Below are positions 48,006 through 56,410 of a DNA stretch of 64,000 bases, in pieces. Under the pieces are notes generated by a model that worked only from the letters and a program-made list of their open reading frames with translations, did no database searches and was not told the DNA's origin. A program made the position numbers and the translations under genes. Position 1 is the stretch's first letter. Each line of letters opens with the position of its first letter. The DNA is from Nocardia terrae (GTDB lineage: Bacteria; Actinomycetota; Actinomycetes; Mycobacteriales; Mycobacteriaceae), in contig NZ_WRPP01000001.1 in NCBI RefSeq assembly GCF_009760405.1, positions 620,001-684,000 on the forward strand. Direction: 5' to 3'.

Positions 48006-48752
48006 ATGCTCACCGTGACCCGCGTCGTCCATGCCAGTGCCCTCGTCGATTTCGGGGGAGCTCAAATCCTCACCGACCCGTGGCTGTCGGAGACCCGTTT
48101 CTATCGGCAGGGCGAGCCGCGCGCCTTCGCCACCGCGGCCGAGCTGCCGGAGCTGTCCGGCATCGTGATCAGCCACGGCCACTACGACCACTGCGATCTG
48201 GACGCCCTGGTCGGGTATCGGGACAAGTCGGTGCCGTTCGCGGTCGTCCCCGGCCTGGCCGGGAAGGTTCGCGCGGCGGGCTTCACGCATGTGACCGAGC
48301 TGGCCCCTTGGCAGAGCACGCATCTCGGCCCGGTCGAGGTGACCGCGACCCCGGCCAGTCATGGCGTCCCCGAGGTGACCTTCGTGCTGCGCGCCGACGG
48401 GCACACCGTCTTCTTCGGCGCGGACACCCTGCGTATCGCCGAACTCGACGAAATCGCCGGGCGCTACCCGGATCTGGATCTGGCCCTGCTCCCCGTCAAC
48501 GGCCTGCGCATCCGTCCGGCCCTGAACAAGCAGGTGGTCATGGACGCGGTCGAGGCCGCCGACCTCACTCGGGCGCTGCGGCCGCGGGTGGCCGTTCCGA
48601 TCCACTACGCCTTCTCCAGCGGTCCGATCGGCGACCGCGTCATGACCAAGGGCGACCGCGCCGGAGCCGAGCATTTTCGGGCCGCCGCAGGTGATCTCGC
48701 ACCCGACACAATCGTGCAAATACTCCCAACCGGACACGCCCTGGTCCTCTGA
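48006..48752 (+). CDS. Metallo-beta-lactamase-fold hydrolase
   Basis: A 248-residue MBL-fold protein. The metal motif is ISHGHYDHCD (HxHxDH), with a later SHGVPEV His, GADTLR (metal-bridging Asp) and PIHYAFSSG (final His). The early ILTDPWL is typical of the UlaG-like/NAPE-PLD-like branch, whose members cleave phosphodiesters or lactones. The substrate is unknown but is presumably related to the TetR ligand. AGGAAA lies 7 nt before ATG 48006, next to the twin operator, so it should be repressed by that TetR. Confidence 0.92.
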   Translation: MLTVTRVVHASALVDFGGAQILTDPWLSETRFYRQGEPRAFATAAELPELSGIVISHGHYDHCDLDALVGYRDKSVPFAVVPGLAGKVRAAGFTHVTELAPWQSTHLGPVEVTATPASHGVPEVTFVLRADGHTVFFGADTLRIAELDEIAGRYPDLDLALLPVNGLRIRPALNKQVVMDAVEAADLTRALRPRVAVPIHYAFSSGPIGDRVMTKGDRAGAEHFRAAAGDLAPDTIVQILPTGHALVL

Positions 48753-48870
48753 AGCACCGCTGAACAGCGCCTTGGTTGCGGACCGGTCAAGATCGCGCGG
48801 AATCCCGTGGGCGGACGGACAATAAGGTTCCGGGCACGAAGGGCGTCCGGGGGTGCGCAGGGAGACGCAG

Positions 48871-49350
48871 ATGCCGGAGAAGTTTCCGTCGCCCGCGGGG
48901 TGGAGTCCACCCGGGGCGCAGTTTCGCAGCAGTGGCGGTGTTTCGCGGTCGGTGACCGGCGCGCTGGTGGGGTTGATCATCACCCCCGTCGGCATCGTCC
49001 TGGCCGCCCGCGGCGCCGCGGGAACCAGGCAGTGGACGATCCTGGGGGACTTCGCCGACCGCGTCGGCTCCACCTTCGAGATCCTGATCGCCGCCGTGCT
49101 GTTCCTGATCGTGGCGGCGCTGGCCGCCTATTCCCCGGCGGGCACCATCATCGCCGGTCTGGTGTGGGGGGTGCTGCCCGGGATCATCCACTTCATCTTC
49201 CCGGACGACACCTTCCGCCTGATCGGCGATCTGCCCGTCTCCGATGACATGCACGTCGCGCTGTTCCAGTGGCTGCAAACGGGATTCCCGCTCATCGTGG
49301 GCATCCTGCTGGTGGGTGCGGGTGCAGCGGCGACCTTCCGCCGCCGCTGA
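48871..49350 (+). CDS. Four-helix membrane protein, unknown
   Basis: A 159-residue protein with four hydrophobic segments (VTGALVGLIITPVGIVLAA; FEILIAAVLFLIVAALAAY; TIIAGLVWGVLPGIIHFIF; FPLIVGILLVGAGAAATF). The N-terminal 35 residues are polar and Pro-rich. No named family recognised. ATG 48871 has GGGAG 6 nt upstream; a GTG at 48853 is an alternative. It converges on rtcB 6 bp away. Confidence 0.72.
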   Translation: MPEKFPSPAGWSPPGAQFRSSGGVSRSVTGALVGLIITPVGIVLAARGAAGTRQWTILGDFADRVGSTFEILIAAVLFLIVAALAAYSPAGTIIAGLVWGVLPGIIHFIFPDDTFRLIGDLPVSDDMHVALFQWLQTGFPLIVGILLVGAGAAATFRRR

Positions 49351-49356
49351 CCCCTC

Positions 49357-50580
49357 TCAACCCTTCACGCACAGCACCTGTCGCAGCGTGGCGACAATGT
49401 CGACCAGGTCTTCCTGAGCCGCGATGACCTGATCGATGTCCTTGTACGCCGCGGGGATCTCGTCGATCACCCCGGCGTCCTTGCGCGACTCCACGCCCTC
49501 GGTCTGCGCGACCAGGTCGGCCACGGTGAACTGCCGCTTGGCCGCATTGCGGCTCATGCGGCGGCCCGCCCCGTGCGACGCCGACTGGAACGAGGCCGGA
49601 TTTCCCTTGCCCCGAACCACATACGAACGCGTACCCATGGAACCCGGGATCAACGCGAGGTCGCCCGCGCCCGCCCGGACGGCACCCTTGCGGGTCACCA
49701 GCATGGGCATCCCGTCGATGACCTCCTCCGCCACATAGTTGTGGTGGCAGGAGATGGGCGTCTCGAAACGCACTGCCAGCCCGTCGAATTCGGCGCTGAC
49801 GGCCTGGCAGACCAGGGCCAGCATGACGGCGCGGTTGCGTGCCGCGTACTCCTGAGCCCAGGTCAGGTCACGCCGGTAGGAATCCATTTCCGGTGTCCCG
49901 GAAAGGAATACCGCCAGATCGCGATCCGGCAGGTCGACGTTGTGCGGCAGAGTGCGCGCGACGGCCATGTGCCGCTCGGCGAGTTCCTTGCCGATATTGC
50001 GGCTTCCGGAGTGCAGCAGGATCCAGACGCGCTGCTCGGTGTCCAGGCACACTTCCACGAAGTGGTTGCCGCCGCCCAGGGTGCCCATCTGCTTGTGCGC
50101 CTTGGACTCTCGCGGCGCGACGGCCGGATCCAGCGCATCGAAGCCTTTCCAGAAGCGCTCCCAGCCCGCCCGCAGCGTGGTGCCCGCGGCGCGCTGACCG
50201 AAGACCTCGGCGTTCAACCGGTTCACGTTGACCGGGTCGTCGTGGGCCGAGAAGCCGACCGGCACCGCCGCCTCGATCCGCGACCGCAGCGAGTGCAGGC
50301 TGTCGGGCAGATCGGCCGCGGTCAGCGAGGTCAGCACGGCCTCCATCCCGCATCCGATATCCACCCCGACCGCGGCGGGTGCGACCGCGTCCTTCATGGC
50401 GATGACCGAGCCGACCGTCGCCCCCTTGCCCAGGTGCACATCCGGCATGACTCGCACGCCGTACACCCACTCCAATTGCGCGATGGTGCGCAGCTGCTGC
50501 AACGCGGCCGGTTCGACCTCGTGCTCGTGGGCCCACATGAGCGTCTGCGCCCGAGTACCGCGCAGCTCGACGGGAAACAT
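49357..50580 (-). CDS. rtcB: RtcB-type RNA ligase
   Basis: A 407-residue RtcB. It joins RNA 2',3'-cyclic phosphate or 3'-phosphate ends to 5'-OH ends using GTP and Mn2+. Metal ligands show in VGVDIGCGME (D74, C77), GTLGGGNHFVEV, LLHSGSRNIGKELA and CHHNYV. The guanylylated His is expected in SASHGAGRRMSR. It is shorter than E. coli RtcB in the loops but complete. No archease or RtcA is nearby. A good SD (AAGGAAGGA) precedes ATG 50580. Role: repair of stress-cleaved RNA. Confidence 0.94.
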   Translation of the reverse strand: MFPVELRGTRAQTLMWAHEHEVEPAALQQLRTIAQLEWVYGVRVMPDVHLGKGATVGSVIAMKDAVAPAAVGVDIGCGMEAVLTSLTAADLPDSLHSLRSRIEAAVPVGFSAHDDPVNVNRLNAEVFGQRAAGTTLRAGWERFWKGFDALDPAVAPRESKAHKQMGTLGGGNHFVEVCLDTEQRVWILLHSGSRNIGKELAERHMAVARTLPHNVDLPDRDLAVFLSGTPEMDSYRRDLTWAQEYAARNRAVMLALVCQAVSAEFDGLAVRFETPISCHHNYVAEEVIDGMPMLVTRKGAVRAGAGDLALIPGSMGTRSYVVRGKGNPASFQSASHGAGRRMSRNAAKRQFTVADLVAQTEGVESRKDAGVIDEIPAAYKDIDQVIAAQEDLVDIVATLRQVLCVKG

Positions 50581-50674
50581 TGTTTCGTCCTTCCTTCTGA
50601 CTGCCGTCGAGGGTAGGTGCGCCGCCCGTCTCGGCGCACCGCATTATTCGGCGCTCAGGGTTCTGCCGGTTCGC

Positions 50675-51898
50675 TCAGGGTTCGACGAAGTCGGCGGCAA
50701 GGCCGCAGAGTTTCCAGGAGCCGTTGCGGCGGACCATGGTTCCGGTGTAGTCGATGTCCTTGAAGTAGCCGCGGTATTTATCGGGGACATTCGTGAAGGT
50801 TTCGTGGTATGCGAAGGTCGCGGAGTTCGGGTCGGTTTGGGTGACTCCGGTGACGGTATTGGTGTAGCCCGCGTTCTTCACTTCCGAGCCGAGGGCCTTG
50901 TCGAATTGCGGGGTGTATTGCAGCAGGATTTCATCGATGGTGTCGGCGGTTTCGGGGCAGACCAGCGAGCGGAAGCCTTCCCAGTCGCGTGCGTTGGAGG
51001 TGGCGGCGACGGCCTTGGTGGCATTCACCAATTCCGGATCGAGGGTGGTCGGATCGCCCGGCTCGAGTTGTTTGTCGGGGGCGTTGAACACCACCGGCGC
51101 GGGCAGCGGGTAATAGCCGCTGGCCGTGAGATCGCGTTCCATGGACCGCCGCCAGCTGCCGTCGTCGATCATCGACCGGATCGCCGCGGTGATGCGGCCC
51201 TGTAAGGCGAGGTCGCCCTTGCGAACTCCGACCCCGTAGCGCTCGCGGGTGAACCGGTGCCCGACCACGCGCAGCGTGCCGGTGTGCTCGTGGGCGTAGC
51301 CGGCCAGAATGACATCGTCGGTGGTGACGGCGTCGATGGTGCCGGCGATGAGGTCGGCGACGCACTGCGCGTAGGTGTCCCGGGTCGTGAGCTTCACATT
51401 GTGGGCGAAGCTGCGCCGGATCTTGTCCGCGGAGGTGGAGCCCTCGGCGCTGCACACGGTGCGCCCGTCCAGGTCCTCGGGCTGGTCGATGGCGCGTTCG
51501 CTCTGCCGCACCAGCAGGTCCTGACCCGCCATGAGGTACGGCCCGGCGAAGGACACCAGTTGCTGGCGAGCGGCGGTGATGGAGTACGAGGCGACGACGA
51601 AATCGACTGTGCCGGAGTTCAGCAGGTCCTCGCGCTGTTCGGAGCGGGCCTCGCGCCAGGTGATGTGGTCGGGCGTGACGCCGAGCTTCCCGGCGATGTA
51701 GACGGCGGTGTCGACATCGAATCCGTGGGGTTTGCCGTCGGGTCCCTTCACCGACAGTCCGGGCTGATCGAATTTGATGCCGATGGTCAGCGTGCGCGCC
51801 GGTGGTTCCAGTAGCGCATTGTCGGACTTCGGCGTGTTCCCGCAGGCTGCCACGGTCAGACCAGCCGCGACGGCGACGGCACGGATCGCACGCTTCAT
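50675..51898 (-). CDS. Solute-binding lipoprotein (GluB/SBP_bac_3) with C-terminal NTF2-like domain
   Basis: A 407-residue lipoprotein. The lipobox is LTVAAC (C19). Residues about 35-260 are a type-3 solute-binding domain (TLTIGIKFDQPGLSVKGPDG; DFVVASYSITAARQQLVSFAGPYL; TVCSAEGSTSADKI). A further about 130 residues resemble the NTF2-like domain of mycobacterial lipoproteins (ARDWEGFRSLVCPETADT...RNGSWKLCGL, two Cys). It probably binds glutamate or another amino acid outside the membrane, but no permease or ATPase gene is nearby. It could serve a transporter encoded elsewhere or act as a sensor. Confidence 0.88.
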   Translation of the reverse strand: MKRAIRAVAVAAGLTVAACGNTPKSDNALLEPPARTLTIGIKFDQPGLSVKGPDGKPHGFDVDTAVYIAGKLGVTPDHITWREARSEQREDLLNSGTVDFVVASYSITAARQQLVSFAGPYLMAGQDLLVRQSERAIDQPEDLDGRTVCSAEGSTSADKIRRSFAHNVKLTTRDTYAQCVADLIAGTIDAVTTDDVILAGYAHEHTGTLRVVGHRFTRERYGVGVRKGDLALQGRITAAIRSMIDDGSWRRSMERDLTASGYYPLPAPVVFNAPDKQLEPGDPTTLDPELVNATKAVAATSNARDWEGFRSLVCPETADTIDEILLQYTPQFDKALGSEVKNAGYTNTVTGVTQTDPNSATFAYHETFTNVPDKYRGYFKDIDYTGTMVRRNGSWKLCGLAADFVEP

Positions 51899-52106
51899 CG
51901 AATCTGATCTCCTGTCGTCAACTCATACGGAAGAAACACGAAGAACAGCCCCGGGCCGAGGTGCCGGAAGGGCAACCGATCAGCACATGGTGCATCAAAT
52001 CATCCGAGTTGCAAAAACGTGCGGACATTGTGGAACTATGCCCGCGATTCGCCCGCGTTTCAGTTCCCTCCGCAATATTTCAGCGATTATTGCCCGGGAT
52101 TTGCGA

Positions 52107-52661
52107 TCAGCGCGTACGGAGTCCGTCGGCGATCACGGCGAAGGTGCGCTCGCGCAATCCGTCGTCGGCTCCGGCGTCGTGCACCGCGAGGGTGATGCCC
52201 TTGATGAGGGTCAGTAGGTCGTCGATGCCGATCTCGGGCCGGACGGCCCCGGCCCGCTGCGCCCGTGAAAGCAGCGCCGCCAGCGCCTCTTTGAATTCGC
52301 TCGGGGCCGTGCGCGGGTAATCCCCGCCCTGTGTCCGGAGCGCATCGGCCAGGTCGCGCTTGACGCCGCCCTGCAGGACCAGCTTCGCCAGGAAGTCGAA
52401 GAACGCGGTCCCCGCGTCCCCGGCCTCGGTCAGTTCCCTGGCGTGTGCGGTGATGCGCTCGACCTGATCCACGATGGCGGCCTCGAAAAGCGCCTCCTTG
52501 GTGGGGAAGTGGCGATAGACCGTGCCCGCCCCGACGCCGGCCCGTCGCGCGATCTCGTCGAGCGGTACGGAAATGCCCTCGGCGGCAAAGGCTTCCTGGG
52601 CGGCGGCCAGCACCCGCTCGCGATTGCGGCGGGCGTCGGCGCGCAGGGGTCGATCGCTCAC
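52107..52661 (-). CDS. TetR-family regulator
   Basis: A 184-residue TetR protein: RADARRNRERVLAAAQEAFAAEGISVPLDEIARRAGVGAGTVYRHFPTKEALFEA is the full helix-turn-helix region, followed by a C-terminal domain of the SACE_7040-like type. GTG 52661 has no SD; TACGCT (plus 52668-52673) lies 6 nt upstream, suggesting a leaderless mRNA. Its -35 region overlaps a palindrome shared with the divergent NTF2-type gene. The 208-nt stretch 51899-52106 downstream holds no gene. Confidence 0.92.
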   Translation of the reverse strand: MSDRPLRADARRNRERVLAAAQEAFAAEGISVPLDEIARRAGVGAGTVYRHFPTKEALFEAAIVDQVERITAHARELTEAGDAGTAFFDFLAKLVLQGGVKRDLADALRTQGGDYPRTAPSEFKEALAALLSRAQRAGAVRPEIGIDDLLTLIKGITLAVHDAGADDGLRERTFAVIADGLRTR

Positions 52662-52681
52662 CCCGACAGCGTACCGACCCG

Positions 52682-52713
52682 TTGACAAACGGGGCGCACG
52701 CCCCGAATATTAA
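52682..52713 (+). promoter_or_regulatory. Divergent promoter with palindromic TetR operator
   Basis: TTGACA (52682-52687) and AATATT/TATTAA (52706-52713) form a near-consensus promoter for the NTF2-type gene. The perfect palindrome CGGGGC-gcac-GCCCCG (52690-52705) fills the spacer and also covers the -35 region of the divergent tetR promoter. Confidence 0.7.
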
Positions 52714-52745
52714 CCGGGTCCAACGTTCCGTTTTTGGAGGTAGTG

Positions 52746-53180
52746 GTGTCCACTTCCGTAGAAACCCCTCGCGACGTCGTCGAACAGCTTTTCCTCGAGC
52801 TGCCCTCGCGTGATGCCGGGCGCTTCGCCGCCCGCATGGCCCCCGCGGCCGTCTTCGAGATTCCCTTCCCGATCCCCGGCCAGCCGACCCGCATCGAGGG
52901 TCGGGAAGAGATCCGTGACTACCTGGCCTCGCGGTGGTCGGGCACGCCCGGCATCGAGCTGCACGGCATCCGCCCGACGATTCACGAGACCACCGAACCA
53001 GGTCTCTTCGTCACCGAATGCGATATCGACATCACTCGTCCCGGCGCCGGGCGGGAGTGGGTTCGCAGCTCCGTCAACGTGATTCGCGTCGAGGACGGCC
53101 TGGTCACGCTGTTCCGCGACTACATGGACACCGGCCGGATCCAGTCGATGCGGATGGCGGCCGAGCGCGCAGAGGTGTGA
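52746..53180 (+). CDS. SnoaL/NTF2-like protein
   Basis: A 144-residue NTF2-fold protein (TPRDVVEQLFLELPSRDAGRFAARMAPAAVFEIPFP; IEGREEIRDYLASRW; GLVTLFRDYMDTGRIQ). It resembles SnoaL-like cyclase/isomerase or hydrolase folds, but the ketosteroid-isomerase triad is not evident: the Asp of the second motif is absent (AVFEIPFP). GTG 52746 is chosen because GGAGG lies 5 nt upstream. It is divergent from a TetR gene and probably repressed by it. Substrate unknown. Confidence 0.85.
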   Translation: MSTSVETPRDVVEQLFLELPSRDAGRFAARMAPAAVFEIPFPIPGQPTRIEGREEIRDYLASRWSGTPGIELHGIRPTIHETTEPGLFVTECDIDITRPGAGREWVRSSVNVIRVEDGLVTLFRDYMDTGRIQSMRMAAERAEV

Positions 53181-53202
53181 CCGCTATTACCTGACCGCTC
53201 GT

Positions 53203-53224
53203 CGACTAACAGTTAGTGCGTTAA
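53203..53224 (+). promoter_or_regulatory. Dyads upstream of the OhrR-like gene
   Basis: ACTAACAGTTAGT (53203-53215) is a perfect palindrome, and AGTTA-N6-TAACT (53209-53224) overlaps it. They lie about 40-60 nt before GTG 53262 and could be an autoregulatory MarR/OhrR site. Confidence 0.55.
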
Positions 53225-53261
53225 CTATTATTGCCCTAACCAAGACGAGTGAGGAGGAGCG

Positions 53262-53762
53262 GTGGCCGAGGCAGTGTCGGAGGCGATCGACCCGTTGCAG
53301 CTGGACCGGCAGGTGTGTTTCGCACTGGCCGTGGCGAATCGGGCGGTGCTCGCGGTGTATCGGCCGCTGCTCGAACCCATGGGGCTGACCCATCCGCAGT
53401 ATCTGGTGATGCTGGCGCTGTGGGGTGAGGCGCCGATGTCGGTCAAGGACATCGGCGAGGCCATTCAGCTCGATTCGCCCACGCTCTCGCCGCTGCTCAA
53501 GCGGTTGGAGGCGGCGGGGCTCATCACCCGGCGGCGGGACAGCAACAACGAGCGCAATCTCGTCGTGGATCTGACCGACGCCGGGCGGGCGCTGCGCGCG
53601 GAGGCGGAGAAGATTCCGCCCGCCGTGGTGGCGCGACTGGGGGTGAGCCTGGCCGATCTCGAGGAGTTGCGCGAGGTGCTGAACCGGGTGAACGCCGCGG
53701 CCCGGCGATCGGTCTTGGGGGATTCCGAGCAGGCCGGATCGACGAAGGGAAACCGGAAATGA
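53262..53762 (+). CDS. OhrR-like MarR-family regulator
   Basis: A 166-residue MarR protein of the OhrR type. The N-terminal LDRQVCFALAVANRAVLAVYRPLLEPMGLTHPQYLVML carries the peroxide-sensing Cys19 in the expected place. The winged helix is SVKDIGEAIQLDSPTLSPLLKRLEAAGLITRRRDSNNERNLVVDLT. In relatives, oxidation of this Cys by organic peroxides releases DNA. No ohr peroxidase gene is adjacent; the partner gene encodes a DUF5313 membrane protein, coupled by ATGA. The start is GTG 53262 with GAGGAGGAG upstream. Palindromes at 53203-53224 are likely operators. Confidence 0.9.
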   Translation: MAEAVSEAIDPLQLDRQVCFALAVANRAVLAVYRPLLEPMGLTHPQYLVMLALWGEAPMSVKDIGEAIQLDSPTLSPLLKRLEAAGLITRRRDSNNERNLVVDLTDAGRALRAEAEKIPPAVVARLGVSLADLEELREVLNRVNAAARRSVLGDSEQAGSTKGNRK

Positions 53763-54127
53763 AGCGCCCCAACCCTGTTCAGTGGCTCGGATACTCGGCC
53801 GGTCGGGTGCTGCCCGATGATCTGCGGGAGTGGGTGCGCAACGATCTCACCGGTCCGTGGGCGGTACCGCGGCACATCGTGCGCCAATTGGTGCCGCTGG
53901 TACCGATTTTCGCGCTGGCGTTCCTGCTGCCGGGCGAGCTGTGGCTGAAGCTGGCCGTGATCCTGCTGGGCCTGTTGCTGGCGCTGTTCTACATCGTGGC
54001 CTATATGCCGATGAACCGGGAGCACCGGCTGGTGAAGCACGGTCTGCCCGCGGACCTGGAGAATCCCGCCCGCGCTGCCCGGCGGGCCGCCGAGCGGGCG
54101 GCCTACGAGGCCCAGTACCCGCACTGA
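53759..54127 (+). CDS. DUF5313 membrane protein
   Basis: A 122-residue protein with two hydrophobic segments in the centre (LVPLVPIFALAFLLPGELWL; AVILLGLLLALFYIVAYM) and a polar, Ala/Arg-rich tail. The LGYSAGRVLPDDLREWVRNDLTGPWAVPRHI lead and EHRLVKHG follow-up match DUF5313 proteins of mycobacteria and Nocardia, whose role is unknown. The ATG overlaps the stop of the OhrR-like regulator, so it may act in the same peroxide response. Confidence 0.82.
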   Translation: MKRPNPVQWLGYSAGRVLPDDLREWVRNDLTGPWAVPRHIVRQLVPLVPIFALAFLLPGELWLKLAVILLGLLLALFYIVAYMPMNREHRLVKHGLPADLENPARAARRAAERAAYEAQYPH

Positions 54128-54143
54128 GCCGCGAAAGCCGGTG

Positions 54144-54566
54144 CTACTGCACGTTTTTGGTGCAGGCGCTGGTGACGACGTGGGCGGCGACGGGTTGCGC
54201 ACTGCCCAGGTCCGGGAACGGCGGCGCACTCTGGCCCAAGCCGGCGACGGCGTTCTGCTGCGCCTCGTCGAGGCTCGCGCCGACGGCCCAGCCCCAGGTG
54301 CCGTCCGCGCCCTGGGCGACCGCGCCGCAGCCGTCGGTGAAGCGCAGCACGATCTCGCAGTCGTAGCTGGCGCAGTCGCGGATCGCGGCGGCGTCGGCGG
54401 TGACCTTGTTGCTGTCGATGCCGGCGACCGCGGTGTTCCGCAGCCGGGAGAGGGCCAGGGTGCCGAATCCGCCCGGGTCCGCGTGCGCGGTGGCGACCAG
54501 TCCGGCCGAAAGGGTCATAGCCGCTGTGAGGGCGGCGGTGCCTGTCACGATGCGTGCAACCGACAA
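54144..54566 (-). CDS. DUF4189-like secreted protein
   Basis: A 140-residue protein with a signal peptide (VTGTAALTAAMTLSAGLVATAHA, cut near ATAHA-D). The mature part has the DUF4189 pattern: CASYDCEIVLRFTDGCGAVAQGADGTWGWAVGASLDEAQQNAVAG, with paired cysteines. DUF4189 proteins are small exported beta-rich domains of unknown role. The start is unusual: TTG 54566 with AGGAA 5-6 nt upstream gives the best signal peptide. A GTG 18 nt later is an alternative. Confidence 0.82.
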   Translation of the reverse strand: MSVARIVTGTAALTAAMTLSAGLVATAHADPGGFGTLALSRLRNTAVAGIDSNKVTADAAAIRDCASYDCEIVLRFTDGCGAVAQGADGTWGWAVGASLDEAQQNAVAGLGQSAPPFPDLGSAQPVAAHVVTSACTKNVQ

Positions 54567-54639
54567 GAGAGTTCCTGACGTTTCAGAATTGTGAACGCAG
54601 GTGATGCTAATCGGTGGGGCCGTGAACCCGCCGCGAATT

Positions 54640-55593
54640 TCAGACGACGGGTGTACGAGCCAGCGCGCGACGCAGCGCGGTGCAGGCGGCGGTGTTGGCG
54701 CGCTGGGTTTCTCGCAGATGGAATGCCATGGACATGAAGCCGTGCACGGTGCCGTTCCAGCGGTGGATCTCGGTCTCGACCCCGGCGTCGCGCAGCAGCC
54801 GACCGTACCGCTCGCCCTCGTCGCGCAGCGGGTCGAATTCGGCGGTGGCGATGTGGGCGGGCGGGAGCCCGGTGAGGTCGGCGATGGTGGGGTTGGCGCA
54901 GGGGTCGGACCTGTCGGCGTCCGAGTTCAGGTATTGCTGCCAGTACCAACGCAAATGGGCCGCGGTGGTGAAGAAGCCCTCGGCATTGTCGGTGTAGGAC
55001 CGGCTGTCGCAGTTCGGATCCAGCATCGGATACATGAGCAGCTGGAAGGCGATGTCCGGTCCGCCGTTGTCGCGCGCGGTGAGCGCCGCGACCGTCGCGA
55101 GATTGCCGCCCGCGCTGTCTCCGGCCACGGCAAGACGATCCGGGTCCCCGCCCAGGGATTCGGCATTGTCGGCGACCCAGCGCAGGACGGCGTAGGCGTC
55201 CTGCGCGGCGGCCGGGAATCGGGCGTCGGGCGCGCGGCGGTAGTCGGCCGAGACCACGATGACCCCGGCCTCGTTGGCCATGGTGCGGCAGAAGCGATCG
55301 TGGGAATCCAAGCCGCACAGGACGAATCCGCCGCCGTGATAGAAGACCACGACGCCGGGCCTGGCCTCGGCCTCGTGCGGACGATAGAGCCGGACCGGCA
55401 CCTCGGGGGCGTCGTCAGGACCGGGAACCAGCCATTCCTCCACCGCCGCGACGGGAATCGGTTCGGCGGCGGGGGCGGGCCGGGCGGCCAGGAAGGCCCG
55501 CGCTTCGGCGGCGTCGAGCACCTCGGTGCCCAGCGCCGGGAACGCCGCGGTGGCGGCGTCGACGAAGGTCTGCCATTCGGGGGACAGGGTCAT
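54640..55593 (-). CDS. HSL-family alpha/beta-hydrolase (esterase/lipase)
   Basis: A 317-residue hydrolase of the hormone-sensitive-lipase type. It has the oxyanion motif VVFYHGGGFVLC (HGGG), the nucleophile Ser in VAGDSAGGNLA, an acid in AEFDPLRDEGERY (D in EFDPL) and His in WNGTVHGFMS. A lid-like N-terminal 70 residues is typical. It acts on short- to medium-chain esters. AGGAAGG lies about 7 nt before ATG 55593. It is 29 bp from the SDR gene on the same strand and is likely co-transcribed with it, a setting that fits ester hydrolysis in steroid or lipid breakdown. Confidence 0.92.
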   Translation of the reverse strand: MTLSPEWQTFVDAATAAFPALGTEVLDAAEARAFLAARPAPAAEPIPVAAVEEWLVPGPDDAPEVPVRLYRPHEAEARPGVVVFYHGGGFVLCGLDSHDRFCRTMANEAGVIVVSADYRRAPDARFPAAAQDAYAVLRWVADNAESLGGDPDRLAVAGDSAGGNLATVAALTARDNGGPDIAFQLLMYPMLDPNCDSRSYTDNAEGFFTTAAHLRWYWQQYLNSDADRSDPCANPTIADLTGLPPAHIATAEFDPLRDEGERYGRLLRDAGVETEIHRWNGTVHGFMSMAFHLRETQRANTAACTALRRALARTPVV

Positions 55594-55622
55594 TGCGGGC
55601 CTTCCTGGATCACGCTGTCGTG

Positions 55623-56375
55623 CTACATGTTTCGCGGGATGAACTTGCCCGCGGCCAGACCGCCGTCGACGGTCACCTCGGCGCCGGTGATGTACGCGGA
55701 CGCGTCGGAGGCGAGGAAGGCGACCAGTTCGGCGACCTCCTCCGGCAGGCCGGTGCGCTCCAGCGGCAGGGTCGGGAAGCTGCCCGGGCCGGTGGTCAGG
55801 TAGGGCACCATCGGGGTGGCGATGGGGCCGGGATGCACCGAGTTGACCCGGATCCGGGACGGGCCCAGCTCCAGCGCGGCGATCTTGGACAGGCCGCGCA
55901 GACCCCACTTGGAGGAGCCGTAGGCGGCGTGGTTCATCAGGCCCTCGAGACCCGCCTGCGAGGAGATGTTCACGATGGAGCCGCCGCCGGCCGCGGTCAT
56001 GGCGGGGACGACCGCTTTGATGCCGCGGAACGCGCCGACCAGGTTGACCTTCAGGATCCGTTCCAGCTCTTCGACATCGGTGTCGACGAGCGGCTTCATG
56101 ACATAGATGGCGGCATTGTTGACCAATACGTCGAGCTTGCCGAAGGTGTCGACGGCGACCTTCACCGCGGCGTCCCAGCTGTCGGCGTCGGTGACGTCGT
56201 GGTGGACGAAACGCGCTGCCTCGCCGAGGGAGTCGGCGAGTTGCTTGCCCTCGTCCTCGAGCACGTCGGTGAGGACCACCTTCGCGCCCAGCTCGACGAA
56301 CAGGCGGGCCTCGGCCGCGCCCTGGCCGCGGGCGGCGCCGGTGATCAGGGCGACTTTGCCGGTCAGATCAGCCAT
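55623..56375 (-). CDS. Short-chain dehydrogenase, hydroxysteroid-dehydrogenase-like
   Basis: A 250-residue classical SDR. Cofactor loop LITGAARGQGAAEARLF, LVNNAA (NNAG variant), Ser in IVNISSQAG, YGSSK catalytic pair, then VNSVHPGPIATPM and TGAEVTVDGGL. GARGQGAAEAR and VVLTDVLEDEG are reminiscent of mycobacterial 20-beta/3-alpha hydroxysteroid dehydrogenases. It oxidises or reduces a hydroxyl with NAD(H). It is transcribed with the downstream HSL esterase and the upstream LLM enzyme (35 bp), which supports a steroid or lipid pathway. Confidence 0.88.
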   Translation of the reverse strand: MADLTGKVALITGAARGQGAAEARLFVELGAKVVLTDVLEDEGKQLADSLGEAARFVHHDVTDADSWDAAVKVAVDTFGKLDVLVNNAAIYVMKPLVDTDVEELERILKVNLVGAFRGIKAVVPAMTAAGGGSIVNISSQAGLEGLMNHAAYGSSKWGLRGLSKIAALELGPSRIRVNSVHPGPIATPMVPYLTTGPGSFPTLPLERTGLPEEVAELVAFLASDASAYITGAEVTVDGGLAAGKFIPRNM

Positions 56376-56410
56376 TTCGACTTCTTTCTCTGCTACTTGT
56401 GACGGTGGTG

